Assembly (NCBI GenBank): GCA_020226215.1
Contig: CM035233.1
Location: 12,977,701-13,041,700 of the forward strand
Direction of reading: 5' to 3'
Origin: Sindora glabra
Taxonomy: Eukaryota; Streptophyta; Magnoliopsida; Fabales; Fabaceae
Length of the DNA stretch: 64,000 nucleotides
In this document: positions 1-11,574 of the stretch, piece by piece
Layout of the letters: the number at the start of each line of letters is the position of its first letter
How positions within the stretch are numbered: position 1 is the stretch's first letter
Notes under the pieces: generated by a model
The model's database searches: none
Seen by the model: only the letters and a program-made list of their open reading frames with translations
Told to the model about the DNA's origin: nothing
Program-made: the position numbers and the translations under genes

Positions 1-243
1 AGACATAGGATTGATTTTAATGAATGACATTTTTAATGAAAAACCTAAATTTCCTAATGATTAATTCTTTTTTCACAAATTCATCCTATGATCCTAATTA
101 GAATCCTATCTACACTAATCATGACCTTTAATCTTTAATATTCGCTTTTTGCATCAGGATTTCAGTTGATGAAATGCCAAATTCAAAAGTATCAAAATGT
201 TTTATTATCATTAAAACCTCCTTAATGGGGCTAAGGTTAATAA
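1..243 (-). repeat. Partial 3' LTR of Sirevirus copy A
   Basis: This sequence lies beyond the polypurine tract on the minus strand and matches 9034-9275 of copy B. It is cut by the window edge, so the LTR end is not visible. Confidence 0.5.
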
Positions 244-266
244 TCCCCTCCTTTTTTATGATGATA
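244..266 (-). other. Polypurine tract of Sirevirus copy A
   Basis: On the minus strand this reads ATCATCATAAAAAAGGAGGG followed by GATTA. It resembles the CATCA-A-rich-G-rich polypurine tract typical of Sireviruses and primes plus-strand DNA synthesis in such elements. A second purine run (GTTAGGGGGAGC) lies about 60 bp upstream. Confidence 0.5.
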
Positions 267-598
267 AACCATTTTGAAATTAAATCTTATTTCCACATGT
301 TAGCTCCCCCTAACTAGAATATTCCCTTTTAAATCATATCATTTAATTTCAAAATTTCTCAATTCTCTCCCTTTTTAGGCATCAATAAAAAAGTAAAGGA
401 TAATAATCAATAAAAATATTCAATAATAACCAATAGCCAAACATAATTGAAGCACTAATAAAAAGATAATAGGCATAAATATCATAATAACCAATAAGGT
501 AAGCAGTCTAATAAGTGCATATCTAGTAAAACATAAAAGTATAATGGTTCTTAAATGTAAAACCTAGAGGGATAAAAAGGCTAAGGGAATAATTATAA

Positions 599-1782
599 CT
601 AGTCATCTACCATACGCTCTAAACTATCACTTTCTTCTTCATTATTTGAAGTAATAGCTTTATAATCTCCTTCTTCTTCTCTTTCCTTTTTTAACAGTAT
701 TGCCTCTTGCTTTCCTTTAGTTCTTCTTTCTATGTCAGGGGAGAAGGCCAATTCTTCTTTAGGAGAGTTATCATCTTCTTCTTTAGCAATATTCAACTCA
801 CTTTTGAGCTTTCTGAATTAATGTTTAAGATAAAATTTTAACTCCTTTCTTGTCTCCTGATGTAATGCGATAATGTGATCCCTTAAAGCCAATATATCAA
901 ACTCTTCAACAATATCACCTCTCTCAATGAAGTGTCAAACACTTTTTATCTTTTACAAAGACATTTGCATCATATGTTTAGTTTTCAATCTTTTGGATTC
1001 CTTAAAATTTTCAACCTTGGCCTCCTAATTAGCTTAAATTTTAGAAACTTTAAAAAGCTTTGTAAGTATCATCCCATGTGAAAGGAAGTCTTTATTTATA
1101 GTAGGGAAAATTGTTTGGAATGTTCTATTTGATGGCCTGCATTAAAAATAACTCATAATCATCAACCTAAGTGAAGTTGTGCCTTTCACAAAGAATTATT
1201 TTGGCAATGGCATAATGCAAAAGCCTATTTTCCATTAAAAGTCCTGTAATCTGTAACTTGTTCTTTATGATTTTTGGATGAGAATAAGGCCAAAACATTC
1301 TTATAATAACTGCTTTGGAATACTCTACAATACTTCCAACACTAGTGAAAGGTTAATTTGCATCCATATCAAAAATTATAACTAACTCATGGATGCCAAC
1401 AGAAAACCTTTCACTCTTGACAATGGTGATTAATTCAAATAAGCTTTCATCCTTACTCTTCTTAAGATTAGTATAAAATTGATACACAAGGCTAAGGTAG
1501 ATATAACGTAGATATCAGCAACATGTCCAACAAATTTAAGTAGACCTAAGTGTTCCAATATATAGTATATCTCCAAATTTTTGTTTCTTAAAAATCTTAT
1601 ATCCTAATAGTTTTTGGGTTCTATTTCTCTACTCATGCATTGCAAAAAACTTTCAAACACAGTTGCCTTAGAATAATATATTTTTTCTAGAATTTGATCA
1701 GCAGAAGTAGAGATTAAGATGAAAATCCTGAAACTTTTCCTTTGCCTTTACTTGATTTAGTATGAGGACGCTTTATAGCCAT
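599..1782 (-). pseudogene. Envelope-like / putative plant-transposon ORF of Sirevirus copy A, decayed
   Basis: The reading frame starts at the ATG complementary to 1780-1782 (MAIKRPHTKSSKGKGK) and can be followed with several stops and frame changes to an acidic tail ending at 599 (EEESDSLERMVDD). The middle section parallels the better preserved 10200-10598 frame of copy B. The position downstream of pol and before the polypurine tract is where Sireviruses carry an envelope-like ORF. The central part resembles the widespread 'putative plant transposon protein' family as I remember it. The biochemical role of that family is unknown. No transmembrane segment is evident, so 'envelope-like' refers to position only. 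It is non-functional here. Confidence 0.5.
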
Positions 1783-2074
1783 GCTCTTCTTCCTCATATG
1801 ATTTATAATCATAAGGATTTAGTAAAAGAAAAAAAAGTTTAAGAATGAGTTGTAGTTGAAAGGTTTTTGAATGAATCAAAAATTTAAAATGCAAGCCATT
1901 TGATGTGTTAAAGAATGCTGGAAAGAATGGAGAATGGCTTTAAATGATGTTTTTGGGGGGCTTTTAATGAGGAGAAAGCAAAAAGGTGTGACGAAAGATG
2001 AAAAGGCATGACCATGCAGCAGTTGGAGAGAGAAATAAAGAGTAAATGGCACAATTATCGTGCAACAAGGTTTA

Positions 2075-2350
2075 AATAAAAACCCTGTGAATCGATTGAT
2101 GAATGATTCATAGATGAATATGATCATCTGTGAATTGATTGACCACTCGATACATAACCAAAAAAAATTTAATTTTAAACTTCCTTCCACATGCTGTTAA
2201 TCGATTGATGAATTGATTTAAGGCTTCTAGAGACCAACACGCATTCTTGGAATTGATTCACCACTCGATTCATTTGCTCAAACATGAAATTTTTAAATCG
2301 ATTAATTACTCGATTCATCCTCCTGAAATTGATTCACCATTTAATTCCCT
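2075..2350. repeat. Cluster of AATCGATT-type repeats in Sirevirus copy A
   Basis: Repeated near-copies of ATCGATTGATGAATTGATT and its complement occur several times (for example near 2092, 2133, 2199, 2251, 2297 and 2325). The core ATCGAT is self-complementary and the repeats face both ways. The same cluster is in copy B at 11105-11370. The function is unknown. Confidence 0.6.
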
Positions 2351-2559
2351 GCATATTGAAATCACTTTTCTCATCATTTCATCTCTTTAAACAACTTGTA
2401 ATTCATCTTTTTAACCTTATGGATGATTAAACTTTGAATTTAAGTTAATATTACTAAATGTGAAGGATAACATCTGTAAAACAAACTTTCAAGATATCTT
2501 TAATGCTTAAGTTAGTATTTTAATCATAATATGAAAATAATGCATAGACTACTTTTCAA

Positions 2560-2999
2560 GAAAATTCATCATGTCTAATTCTCTTCTTATAAAATTAAAA
2601 TGATCTTCACTAAAAGGCTTAATAAAGATATCTACCAATTGAAAATTAGTTTGAACAAATTATAATGAAATATCCCTTCTTTGGACATAATCACAAATAA
2701 AATGATATGTTATTTTTTTAGTATATTACAAGATTCTTGGTAAGATTGATGGCACTTGTGTTATCATATTTTATAAGAATGTTTTCAAAAAATAGCCCAT
2801 AATCAGCTACTTGTTATTTCATCTACAAGAGTTGAGCACAATAACTACCTGTTGCTATGTATTTTGCTTCAGCAATGGATAGTGACACACTATTTTATTT
2901 CTTGTTATGCCAAGAGATTAATAAATGTCCAAGAAATTGACATACTCTACTAGTGCTCTTTCTATCTAACCTACTACTGATAAAATTAACATCCAAATA
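2560..2999 (-). pseudogene. Copia RNase H C-terminal fragment (copy A)
   Basis: The minus strand encodes a recognisable but interrupted end of a Copia polyprotein. Fragments correspond to the ADIFTKP-type tail, the IRDYVQRRD-like segment, and the SVSIAEAKYIA-type RNase H motif. It is nearly identical to 11575-12020 of copy B. The fragment ends where homology between the copies is lost, so the upstream RT is absent in this copy. Stops and indels make it non-functional. Confidence 0.6.
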
Positions 3000-3372
3000 A
3001 TATTTTTGGAAGCAGTAGCCATTGTGTTTGTAGTAACACTAAGTTTTATTTATGGACAAAATTGCACATAATTAATGTCTAGCCATACATATATATGTCT
3101 ACTTTGACTTTAATTAATTATGTTAGGACTAGTTCACATGTAGGGTTTAGAGTCAAAAAGGTCACTATGTTTCCAATCATCATCTAAATTCCTAATGTGA
3201 TGCTAATACTAAAATAATTAATTAAGCAAAGTACATTAAATAAAAGAACTTATAGATATGCAATTTCAGTAATAATAATAAAAAATTACATAAATTGAAA
3301 CTTATTTCAACAATACAATACATAAAAGAAATTACATAAAATATCATATATCAAACATTTACCTAAATCTTA
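3000..3372. other. AT-rich spacer, nothing recognised
   Basis: AT-rich DNA between the broken end of Sirevirus copy A and the decayed frame at 3373-3861. I see no coding frame, RNA gene or clear terminal repeats here. Confidence 0.5.
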
Positions 3373-3861
3373 CTATGTTTTTAAATGTTTGATTCTTTGT
3401 GGAAAAAAGCTAATAAACCTATTATATAACTCTTAGGAAAACTTGATTTCAGTATTAGATTTCCTATCTACTTGACAAGCCTTGTAAAAGTTCAAGTTAT
3501 ATCTATGATTTTTACACTTTAAATAGTCTAATACAAATTTATGGACAATATTATTATATTGTTTGTATCTCTTTATTCTTTCTAATAGGAAATCTAATAT
3601 TTTCTGTTAGAAATCGGTAGGTAAAGCTTTTCGTAAAGCCTTTAATTTTTTCGAATTCCAGTTCATCTTTAAAGCACTAGCCTATATCAAATTTTAAATT
3701 TTTTCATGGAACTTGATAATATGATTTACAAAATGTATAAAATTATCTTTATAAACTTTTGGATTAGCTTGGAGATTATTGAGTTCAACAGTTAACCTAT
3801 TAATTTTTTGTCTTTGTGCTGGAGTCCGTATGATTCTTGGTGTACGTATGAGTTTCACCAT
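3373..3861 (-). pseudogene. Unidentified decayed coding frame (163 codons)
   Basis: One minus-strand frame runs from the ATG complementary to 3859-3861 to a TAG complementary to 3373-3375: 163 codons interrupted by only four internal stops. Amino-acid composition is protein-like: a basic N-terminus (MVKLIRTPRIIRTPAQRQK), then a Lys/Leu/Asn-rich, probably helical region (for example LLERIKRYKQYNN), and a C-terminal basic segment. In 27% GC DNA a random frame would be expected to carry more stops. I do not recognise the family. It sits downstream, on the same strand, of the Copia LTR/primer-binding site at 5413-5752, so it could be a gag-like or accessory frame of that element, or a relic of an ordinary gene. 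No function is assigned. Confidence 0.35.
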
Positions 3862-4084
3862 TTTTCTGTAACATATACAAAAATAAAGAACTCAATTAAA
3901 TTTTTAAAGTAATAATTTACATAAAAAAATTATGCTTTTTTTAAATTTAAAAAAATAATAATTTTGTACATCATGTAAACAATGTATATAAAAAAAATTC
4001 TCACCTTAATAAATAAATAAAAAGAGTGTAAAAAAAAATTATGCCATGTTCAAAATATTGCTTATCAATATCACTAGGCAGCAC

Positions 4085-4175
4085 TAATAACAAGCGAAAT
4101 TCAGTTCAAGTGGTTTGGCATGAGGTTTGTTATCTAGGACATTTAGGGTTTGAATCCCCTAACTGACAGTATTCT
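4085..4175 (+). mobile_element. SINE-like tRNA-derived sequence
   Basis: A box-A-like segment (TTCAGTTCAAGTGGTTTGGC) is followed about 50 bp later by a box-B-like segment (GGGTTTGAATCCCC). That is the internal RNA polymerase III promoter spacing of tRNA-derived SINEs. It does not fold into a complete tRNA, and the 3' body is AT-rich with no clear end. A chance match is possible. Confidence 0.35.
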
Positions 4176-4500
4176 TTTAACTGTTTTAATTTTTATTTTC
4201 TAACAGATTTCTTTTAAATTGTTTAAAAAAATTTATATATAAACTGCCATATAGTTTATTATTATTTTTTGAACAATTTCAAAAAAAATTAAATCATTTT
4301 TCAAATAAAACTGAATTTTGACCTTTTTTTAAATATATAAACTGCCTTGACAGTTTCCTTTTGACAGTTTTTTTAACAGTTTTGTACAATTTTTTTTTAT
4401 TTCTCTTCACATGACCTTTCTATTTTCATTTTTTAAAATAAATTACAATTTTCTAACTGCCTTACAGTTTTTCCTTTTTCTTTTAACTGTACAGTCATTT
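4160..4500. repeat. Cluster of AACTG/CAGTT motifs in AT-rich DNA
   Basis: At least eight AACTG or CAGTT pentamers occur in about 350 bp, often as closely spaced inverted pairs (for example AACTGCCTTGACAGTTT). These could be remnants of a short interspersed palindromic repeat. The pentamer also matches a plant MYB core site, but nothing here links it to a gene. Confidence 0.3.
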
Positions 4501-5319
4501 TTTTTTAAACCGTCTAAAAAAATATTAAACTACCTTGTCAAACTTCTATCAATTATATATATGTATATATATATATATATATTTGACGGTTTCTTGATCC
4601 AAAAAAAAGGCCATAATATAGAAAAAGTTCAGTACGTCCAATCAACATTAATTGGCTTTTTCTGCAGTATTATTTCAATTCTGTGCTAGGCAGGATTTTT
4701 TTTTTTTAACTTGGCTTCTAAGAAAAGGACGAAATTCAATGTGGCTTAAAAGAAAAAGACGAAATCCAAAAAGGTTCTTATAAACAATTTTATTGATTTC
4801 ATTTATAAATGGTCTTATAATTGGATATATATATCCAAATTCTAATTCATCACAGTATACAACGAGAAAGAGTATCCTTTATATCCAATAATATACAATA
4901 ATATGATTTCATTTGTCTTCTTCTGAAATCATAAAATGTGAAACTTTTTCGTAAAATGTGAAATCTATTTCCCAATTAAATCAGTTTATAAGGAATACTT
5001 TACTAGGAATTCATCAGTTTTGTATACATGGGCTTATATATATATATTGTCATGATCATATCTGGCCAAACCATACATGTTATTTTCCAGGAATAGACAA
5101 TCTTCCGGAAACCATAGCATACAATTTTCCAGAAACCAACAGTCATCTAATACAACAGTATCACATAGGCAGAGAAAATCTATACACGCATTTTTGACGC
5201 AAGTCATGATTAAAAAAAAATGCCAATAAACATAACAAATAAATTACCAAAAAAAAATGGCAATGACAGTAAAAAGAATCTCCTAAAAAAAATCATCATT
5301 TCCTCAAACACTAGGGACA

Positions 5320-5322
<3 letters not shown>

Positions 5323-5372
<50 letters not shown>
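5323..5372. repeat. (AT)n microsatellite
   Basis: About 25 uninterrupted AT units. Confidence 0.95.
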
Positions 5373-5375
<3 letters not shown>

Positions 5376-5412
5376 TAGATTTAAAAGAGATCAGAAAAAT
5401 AAATAATCATTA

Positions 5413-5752
5413 GGGTTCTGATACCAATATTGGATTAAATATATAAAAGGAATATGAAACTAGATTCATACATAACAAATACCAAAAGTTTACGGCGAAA
5501 ATTTAAGGATTTTGTATTTACTTTTATTGATCGAATTGTTAAACACTTCGAAAAAATAACTAGTTCACGGACTAAATCTTCTTTTTATGTGCAGAGAGAA
5601 ATGAGAAAGAATTCTTAAAAGTTCTGAGAAAATGATTTCTAATCAACCCTTTTATTTTTTTCATTTGCCTATTTATAGGCATTTATTGGGTTGAAGTATG
5701 GATCGGGTTATGGATCCATTTTGGATGACCTAAACCCATGAACCAACACTCA
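5413..5752 (-). mobile_element. Copia-type 5' LTR (promoter/U5 end) with tRNA-Met primer-binding site
   Basis: On the minus strand, TGGTATCAGAACCC (complement of 5413-5426) matches the initiator-tRNA-Met primer-binding site of Copia and Gypsy elements. Just upstream is a sequence that reads as an LTR: a candidate start TGTTGG at 5748, a TATA box within CCTATAAATAGGC (5667-5680), and a U5-like end in CCA four bases before the primer-binding site. The LTR may extend further right into AT-rich DNA. No gag or pol is recognisable downstream, unless the decayed frame at 3373-3861 belongs to it. This is a truncated or non-autonomous element. Confidence 0.6.
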
Positions 5753-8106
5753 TAAAGTAAATAAATTATATACAAGTTAAATAATTTAGCTCATATTAAA
5801 TAAGTCAAGGTTAAATTTAAAGATATTTTATTCAATTATATCATGAGCTAACTCAAATAATATTTATAATTTGAAATTAATTAATATGTTTACATATATA
5901 TTAATTAAAAATCTTTTTATAATATATATTCTAAATTAAATACTTATAATGAAGAAAAATAGTAACAATAATAATTGTCATTTAATATTTATATTTGAAT
6001 TTAAACTATAATTAACATATAATAATAAATGGAGTTAAATGATAGATATTATTAGTGTCATTCTTATTTCAAAATTAGTTATATGATTAAAATAAATGTA
6101 ATTTAAGAATATCATTTAATAAGGGGTAAAATGATGTAAAAATTCTTCAAATGAAAGTACATATCGAATATTATAAAAGTTATATACAAATATCATCACT
6201 ATAAAATGGGAATAATAATATGAAATGTTGAAGTTATGGAAATCATGAGACAGTAATCAATTTATACCTATTAATTAGATTAATGTCAGCTTAGTACTTT
6301 TTTCATACAATTTTAAAACTTTCAATTTTAACAATAAGTCAGACCGAATATGTATTCAGTTTACCAATTTTTTGGTTGAATTCTTTAGTTCAATTTGATT
6401 TTTTTGAACATTAATTTGAGTTTATTGGGTCAAGTTGAGTTGAGCTAACCATGAGTTCAATTTAAGTCAAACTTGAGCTAAAAAATTTAATCCGAATCAA
6501 ATTTGAATCAAGTCATAAATTAAATAATATTAAATAGAGTCGAGTTTAAGTTAAGTCCAAATCAACTTGATTTGGCTTATTGTCAACCCTAATTACCACC
6601 ATCTGATTTCTTTTCAATTGATGAGAATTGATGTAGTTAATCATAATAATAAAATCACATATAATTTATAAAGTCATTTTAACAATATAATAAGTTATCA
6701 ATCAATTTTATTTCATGCCACAAAGATATACTTGTAGGGTATAACTTTGAATCAATGGATAGAAATATTGATATTTAGTAACCAGATTATTTTGTTTGAA
6801 ATTTAAGAAGTAATAATGTTGGTTTAGCTTGTACTTTTCATCTTTATCAACAATATTAATTCCAAAATTCAATATCATATACGTGTCCTTTTAGCTAGCA
6901 ATCATTAGCCTTTAAACAAAATTTCTTAGACAGTTGCTTAAATGGCATAAATCTAAATAAAAAATATACATAATAAAATTAAATCTCAAGCATTATTCAT
7001 AAAAAGTATCATACAAAGAGAAAATAACAGCTATTGTGTAGCAATAAAAAAACATAATGCATAAAATGCATAACTTTAAATGAAAATAATATCTCATTAT
7101 AAAGAAATACAAGTTTAATGGAAGTATGTTCATAATACTTTGAAATGTACCAATACTAAGTAAAATAGATCTTGATTATTATCACTTTATTGTCACACGT
7201 TATATCTTCAAACTTTGTGATCACTTTATATAAAGCCATAGTTACACTCTCTCTGAAAAAAAAAATTAAATAAAAGACTATTGGTTGTAATATGTTTGAT
7301 TGGACTATCAATTATTTATAATCTTATAATTGGAAAATAATTTAAAAATTTTTAAAATAATTAGAAATATTAATCTAATTATAAAAGTTACCCATGATAC
7401 CAAATATTTGGTAAAACTTTTGATTGATTATGAAATACAATTTTAAGGTAAGCAAATAATAGGAAATATTTAGTTTTTATAATTAATAATCATAATTAAT
7501 ATTAAAATTATAGTGAATTATTTTTAAAAAGTAAAATTAATTTGGTCTAAAGCATGCTAAAGATTATCATAATTTTTTTTCATTGGATATTAAAAAATAA
7601 CATAAACATGAATAATAAAAAAAAACAAAATTGGTATACATTGCCATAAAAAAGGTATAACAATTGACTTTCATTTAATAAAAATTGACCAATATTAAAC
7701 ATAGAAGTGAATAAAATAATTAAAATGATTAAAACAAAAGTCAATGCATTAATAATCAACAATTTGGCTAATCAAATTTATTGAAAATTAGAAGCCAATT
7801 AAAATTTGGATTTTTTTTAATGGAATTGACTACTATAATTAATAAATATATTTACTAGAATCCTTTTTGTGTTATTATTTTATGTGATTTTACTTGTTTT
7901 GTAATTAAAAAATAAAATAAAATGATGAATATTATAATAGAAAAAAGTTTTTATGGGTATTTATTGACTTAGTAGCTAATTAAAATACAATAGAACTATG
8001 ATTATATTATTTAATTAAATAAATTAAGTTTTTAAAATTTGAAACTAATGTATCAATGTGTTAATAATAAAAGTTAATTAACAAAAAAATCTAAATTTAA
8101 TATATG

Positions 8107-8107
<1 letters not shown>
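5753..8107. other. AT-rich intergenic region with degenerate repeats
   Basis: No gene is supported. Around 6350-6590 a repetitive stretch with many AAGTTGAGTT/GAATCAAGTC-like words resembles an old dispersed repeat. The short open frames here (for example near 7580-7760) are hydrophobic by virtue of AT-rich codons and show no family features. Confidence 0.5.

Positions 8108-8182
<75 letters not shown>
8108..8182. repeat. (AT)n microsatellite
   Basis: About 37 AT units, the longest in the window. Confidence 0.95.
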
Positions 8183-8184
<2 letters not shown>

Positions 8185-8809
8185 TTTTATAAATTCATAA
8201 CACCTATCATTATGAAATAAATTGTTTAAATAATTTTAAAGAGTTACACAAATTGATGTAAAACTTTTTATAAGTAAAATTAAAAAGTACTAACAAAATT
8301 AATGTATAATAAACAATATTTGAAAAAAAGATATCAGAATCAACTAATTATTCTAATAAGCATTAAAATTATGTGTTTCCATTTACATTTAGTATTGAAA
8401 AAGTTGTTATTCTATTCATAAATTAATGTGTAATTGAACCTTTTATTTTTAATTTGTTTAATATTAATTATCATAATTGATTATAAAAATTAATTACGTA
8501 TTCAAGGAAGTAAGGTAATAATTGTTCTATATATTAATTAAATTTTTTTGAAGATGCACAAATCTATCCATTGAAAAGGACTATCTCGATACTTTTTTAG
8601 TTGTGTTATTTTTCCTTCTATTATTTAATAAAAAAACTAAGTAAATTAAAACAAAGAATGACCTGATATTAAGAAAGAGAAGTTCATTAGTATATATAGA
8701 AAGAATGGTAACCAAGGATGACACTAAATAAAACTTGAATTTCAAAATCATTTTATTAATTCAAATTAATTATAATGTTTTAAAATTTTGTGTGTAGTAT
8801 GCTCTTAGG

Positions 8810-8945
8810 ATGCCTAGAATCAATTAGTGAATCGACTCAAGCATTCCAATTTACTCTTTAAATGTCTAAAATCGATTGGTGAATTGATTCAAGCACTCCA
8901 GTTTGCTCTCTGAATGCATGGAATTGATTGGTGAATTGATTCACA
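8810..8945. repeat. AATCGATT-type direct repeats in the 3' LTR of Sirevirus copy B
   Basis: Three tandem-like units of about 60 bp, each with ATCGATTGGTGAATTGATTC or a variant followed by AAGCA-TCCA-TTTGCTCT-type sequence, lie near the distal end of the 3' LTR. The same word is used in the spacer after pol. Confidence 0.65.
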
Positions 8946-9275
8946 CTCAGTTTTTCAGATTTTCTAAAAAAGCTATTTTTAAATGCAATTGTCTTTCTTA
9001 AAACACATTCCACTCTCATTTTCTAAGGATTTTAGACATAGGATTGATTTTAATGAATGACATTTTTCATGAAAAGCTTAAATTTCCTAATGATTAATTC
9101 CTTTTTCACAAATTCATCTTATGATCCTAATTAGAATCCTATCTACACTAATCATGACCTTCAATCCTTAATATTCACTTTTTGCATCAGGATTTTAGTT
9201 GATGAAATGTCAAATTCAAAAGTATCAAAATGTTTTATTATCATTAAAACTTCTTTAATGGGGCTAAGGTTAATA

Positions 9276-9298
9276 ATCCCCTCCTTTTTTATGATGAC
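9276..9298 (-). other. Polypurine tract of Sirevirus copy B
   Basis: On the minus strand it reads TGTCATCATAAAAAAGGAGG then GGAT, directly before the inferred 3' LTR start. It is conserved with 244-266 of copy A. A second purine block lies about 60 bp upstream. Confidence 0.5.
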
Positions 9299-9631
9299 AA
9301 ACCATTTGGAAATTAAATCTTATTTCCACATGTTAGCTCCCCCTAACTAGAATACTCCCTTTTAAATCATGTAATTTAATTTCAAAATTTCTCAATTCTT
9401 TCCTTTTTTGGGCATCAATCAAAAAGTAAAGGATAATAATCAGTAAAAATATTCAATAATAACCAATAGCCAATCATAATTTAAGCACTAATAAAAGGAT
9501 AATAGGCATAAATATCATAATAACCAACAAGGTAAGCAGTCTGATAAGTGCATATCTAGTAAAACATAAAAGCTTAACAATTCTTAAATGTAAAACCTAG
9601 AGGGATAAAAAGGCTAAGGGAATAATTATAG

Positions 9632-10805
9632 CTAGTCATCTACCATATGCTCTGAATTGTCCCTTTCTTTTTCATTATCTGAAGTAATAGCTTTAGAATC
9701 TCCTTCTTCTTCTCTTTCCTTTTTTAATAGTATTGCCTCTTGCTTTCCTTTAGTTCTTCTTTTTACGTCAAGGGAGAAGGCTAGTTCTTCTTTAGGAGAG
9801 TTATCATCTTCTTCTTTAGTAATATTCAACTTGCTTCTAAGCTTTCTGAACTAATGTTTGAGATAAAATTTTAACTCCTTTCTTGTCTCCTAATGTAATG
9901 CGATAATGTGATCCTTTAAAGCCCACATATCGAACTCTTCAACAATATCACCTCTTTCAATGAAGTGTCAAACACTTTTTATCTTTTAGAAGGACATTTG
10001 CATCATATGTTTAGTCTTCAATCTTTTAGATTCCTTAAAATTTTCAACCTTGGCCTCCTAATTAACTTAAATTCTAAAAACTTTAAAGAGCTCTGTAAGT
10101 ATCATTCCATGTGAAAGGAAGTCTTTATTTGTAGTAAGGAAAATTATTTGGAATGTTTTATTTGATGGCTTGCATTATAAATAACTCATGATCATCAACC
10201 TAAGTGAAGTTGTGCCTCTTACAAAGAATTATTTTAGCAATGGTGTAATGCAAAAGCCTATTTTCCATTGAAAGTCTTGTAATCCGTAACTTGTTCTTTA
10301 TGATTTTTGGATGAGAATAAGGCCAAAACATTCTTATAATAACTGCCTTGGAATACTCCACAATACTCCCAACACTAGTGAAAGGTAAATTTGCATCCAT
10401 ATCAAAAATTACAACTAACTCATGGATGCTAATAGAAAACCTTTCACTCTTGACAATGGTGATTAATTCAAATAAGCTTTCCTCCTTACTCTTCTTAAGA
10501 TTAGTATAAAATTGATACACAAGGCTAACATAAATATCAGTAGCATGTCCAATAAATTTAAGTAGACCAAAGTGTTCCAATATATGGTATATCTCCAAAT
10601 TTTTGTTTTTTAAAAATCTTATATCCTAATAGTTTTTAGGTTCTATTTCTCTACTCATGCATTGCAAAAAACTTTCAAACACATGTTGCCTTAGAATAAT
10701 ATACTTTTTCTAGAATTTGATTAGCAGAAGTAGAGATTAAGATGAAAATCCTAAGAGTTTTCCTTTACCTTTGCTTGATTTAGTATGAGGACGTTTTGTA
10801 GCCAT
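9632..10805 (-). pseudogene. Envelope-like / putative plant-transposon ORF of Sirevirus copy B, decayed
   Basis: The frame starts at 10805 (MATKRPHTKSSKGKGK) and ends at 9632 with an acidic, Ser/Glu-rich tail (ERDNSEHMVDD). The longest intact piece is 10200-10598 (132 codons). It contains HATDIYVSLVYQFYTNL, ELVVIFDMDANLPF and MENRLLHYTIAKII, which resemble, from memory, the conserved core of the 'putative plant transposon protein' family found in Sireviruses and related elements. Stops and frame changes separate the pieces. The role in the element's cycle is unknown, and no signal peptide or membrane span is seen. Copy A carries the same ORF at 599-1782. Confidence 0.55.
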
Positions 10806-11104
10806 GCTCTTCTTCCCCATATGATTTATAATCATAAGGATTTAGTAGAAGGAAAAAAAGTTTAAGAATGGGTTGTAGTTGAAAGGTTTTTGAATGAATC
10901 AAAAATTTAAAATGCAGGCCATTTGATGCATTAAAGAATGCTAGAAAGAATGGAGAATGGCTTTAAATGTTGTTTTTAAGGGGTTTTAATGAAGAGAAAC
11001 CAAAAAAGTGTGATGAAAGATGAAAGGGCATGACCATGCAACAGTTAGAGAGAAAAACAAGGAGTAAATAGCACAATTATAGTGTAATAAAGTTTAAATA
11101 GAGA

Positions 11105-11370
11105 CCTTGTGAATCGATTGATGAATTGATTTATAGATGAATATGATCATCTGTGAATCGATTGATCACTCGATTTATGACCAAAAAAATTTTAATGTTA
11201 AACTTCTTTTCACATGTTATTAATCGATTGGTGAATTGATTTGAGGCTTCTAGAGACTAACATGCATTCTTGGAATTGATTCACCACTCGATTTATTTCC
11301 TCAAACATGAAATTTCTAAATCAATTAGTTACTTAATTCATCCTCTTGAAATTGATTCACCATTTAATTC
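11105..11370. repeat. Cluster of AATCGATT-type repeats in Sirevirus copy B
   Basis: Several near-copies of ATCGATTGATGAATTGATT in both orientations, between pol and the extra ORF. Same position as in copy A (2075-2350). Confidence 0.6.
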
Positions 11371-11574
11371 CATATATATTGAAATCACTTTTCTCATCAT
11401 TTCATCTCTTTAAACAACTTGTAATTCATCTTTTTAACCTTATGGATGATTAAACTTTGAATTCAAGTTAATATTGCTAAAAATGAAGGGTAGTATCTGT
11501 AAAACAAACTTTCAAGATATCTTTAATGCTTAAGTTAGTATTTTAATCATAATATGAAAATAATGCATCGACTA

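Larger units (their letters stand above)
1..2999 (-). mobile_element. Sirevirus-type Copia element, copy A (3' part)
   Basis: This stretch is colinear with 9034-12020 and differs from it by scattered substitutions, so both are copies of one family. On the minus strand it reads: end of pol (RNase H), spacer with AATCGATT-type repeats, an envelope-like/plant-transposon ORF, a polypurine tract, then the start of the 3' LTR, which leaves the window at base 1. A Copia pol followed by an extra ORF and a T-CATCAT-A-rich/G-rich polypurine tract is the Sirevirus arrangement. Homology to copy B stops abruptly near 2999 inside the RNase H region, so the rest of pol is missing here. All coding frames are broken. 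Confidence 0.75.

Noticed and set aside
1876..2190. 104-codon minus-strand open frame in Sirevirus copy A
   Set aside because: It lies in the spacer between pol and the extra ORF and is not open in copy B.
4411..5197. Open frames of 92 and 79 codons at 4411-4689 and 4958-5197
   Set aside because: Phe/Leu/Ile-rich translations of poly-T and AT-repeat DNA without any domain or conserved feature.
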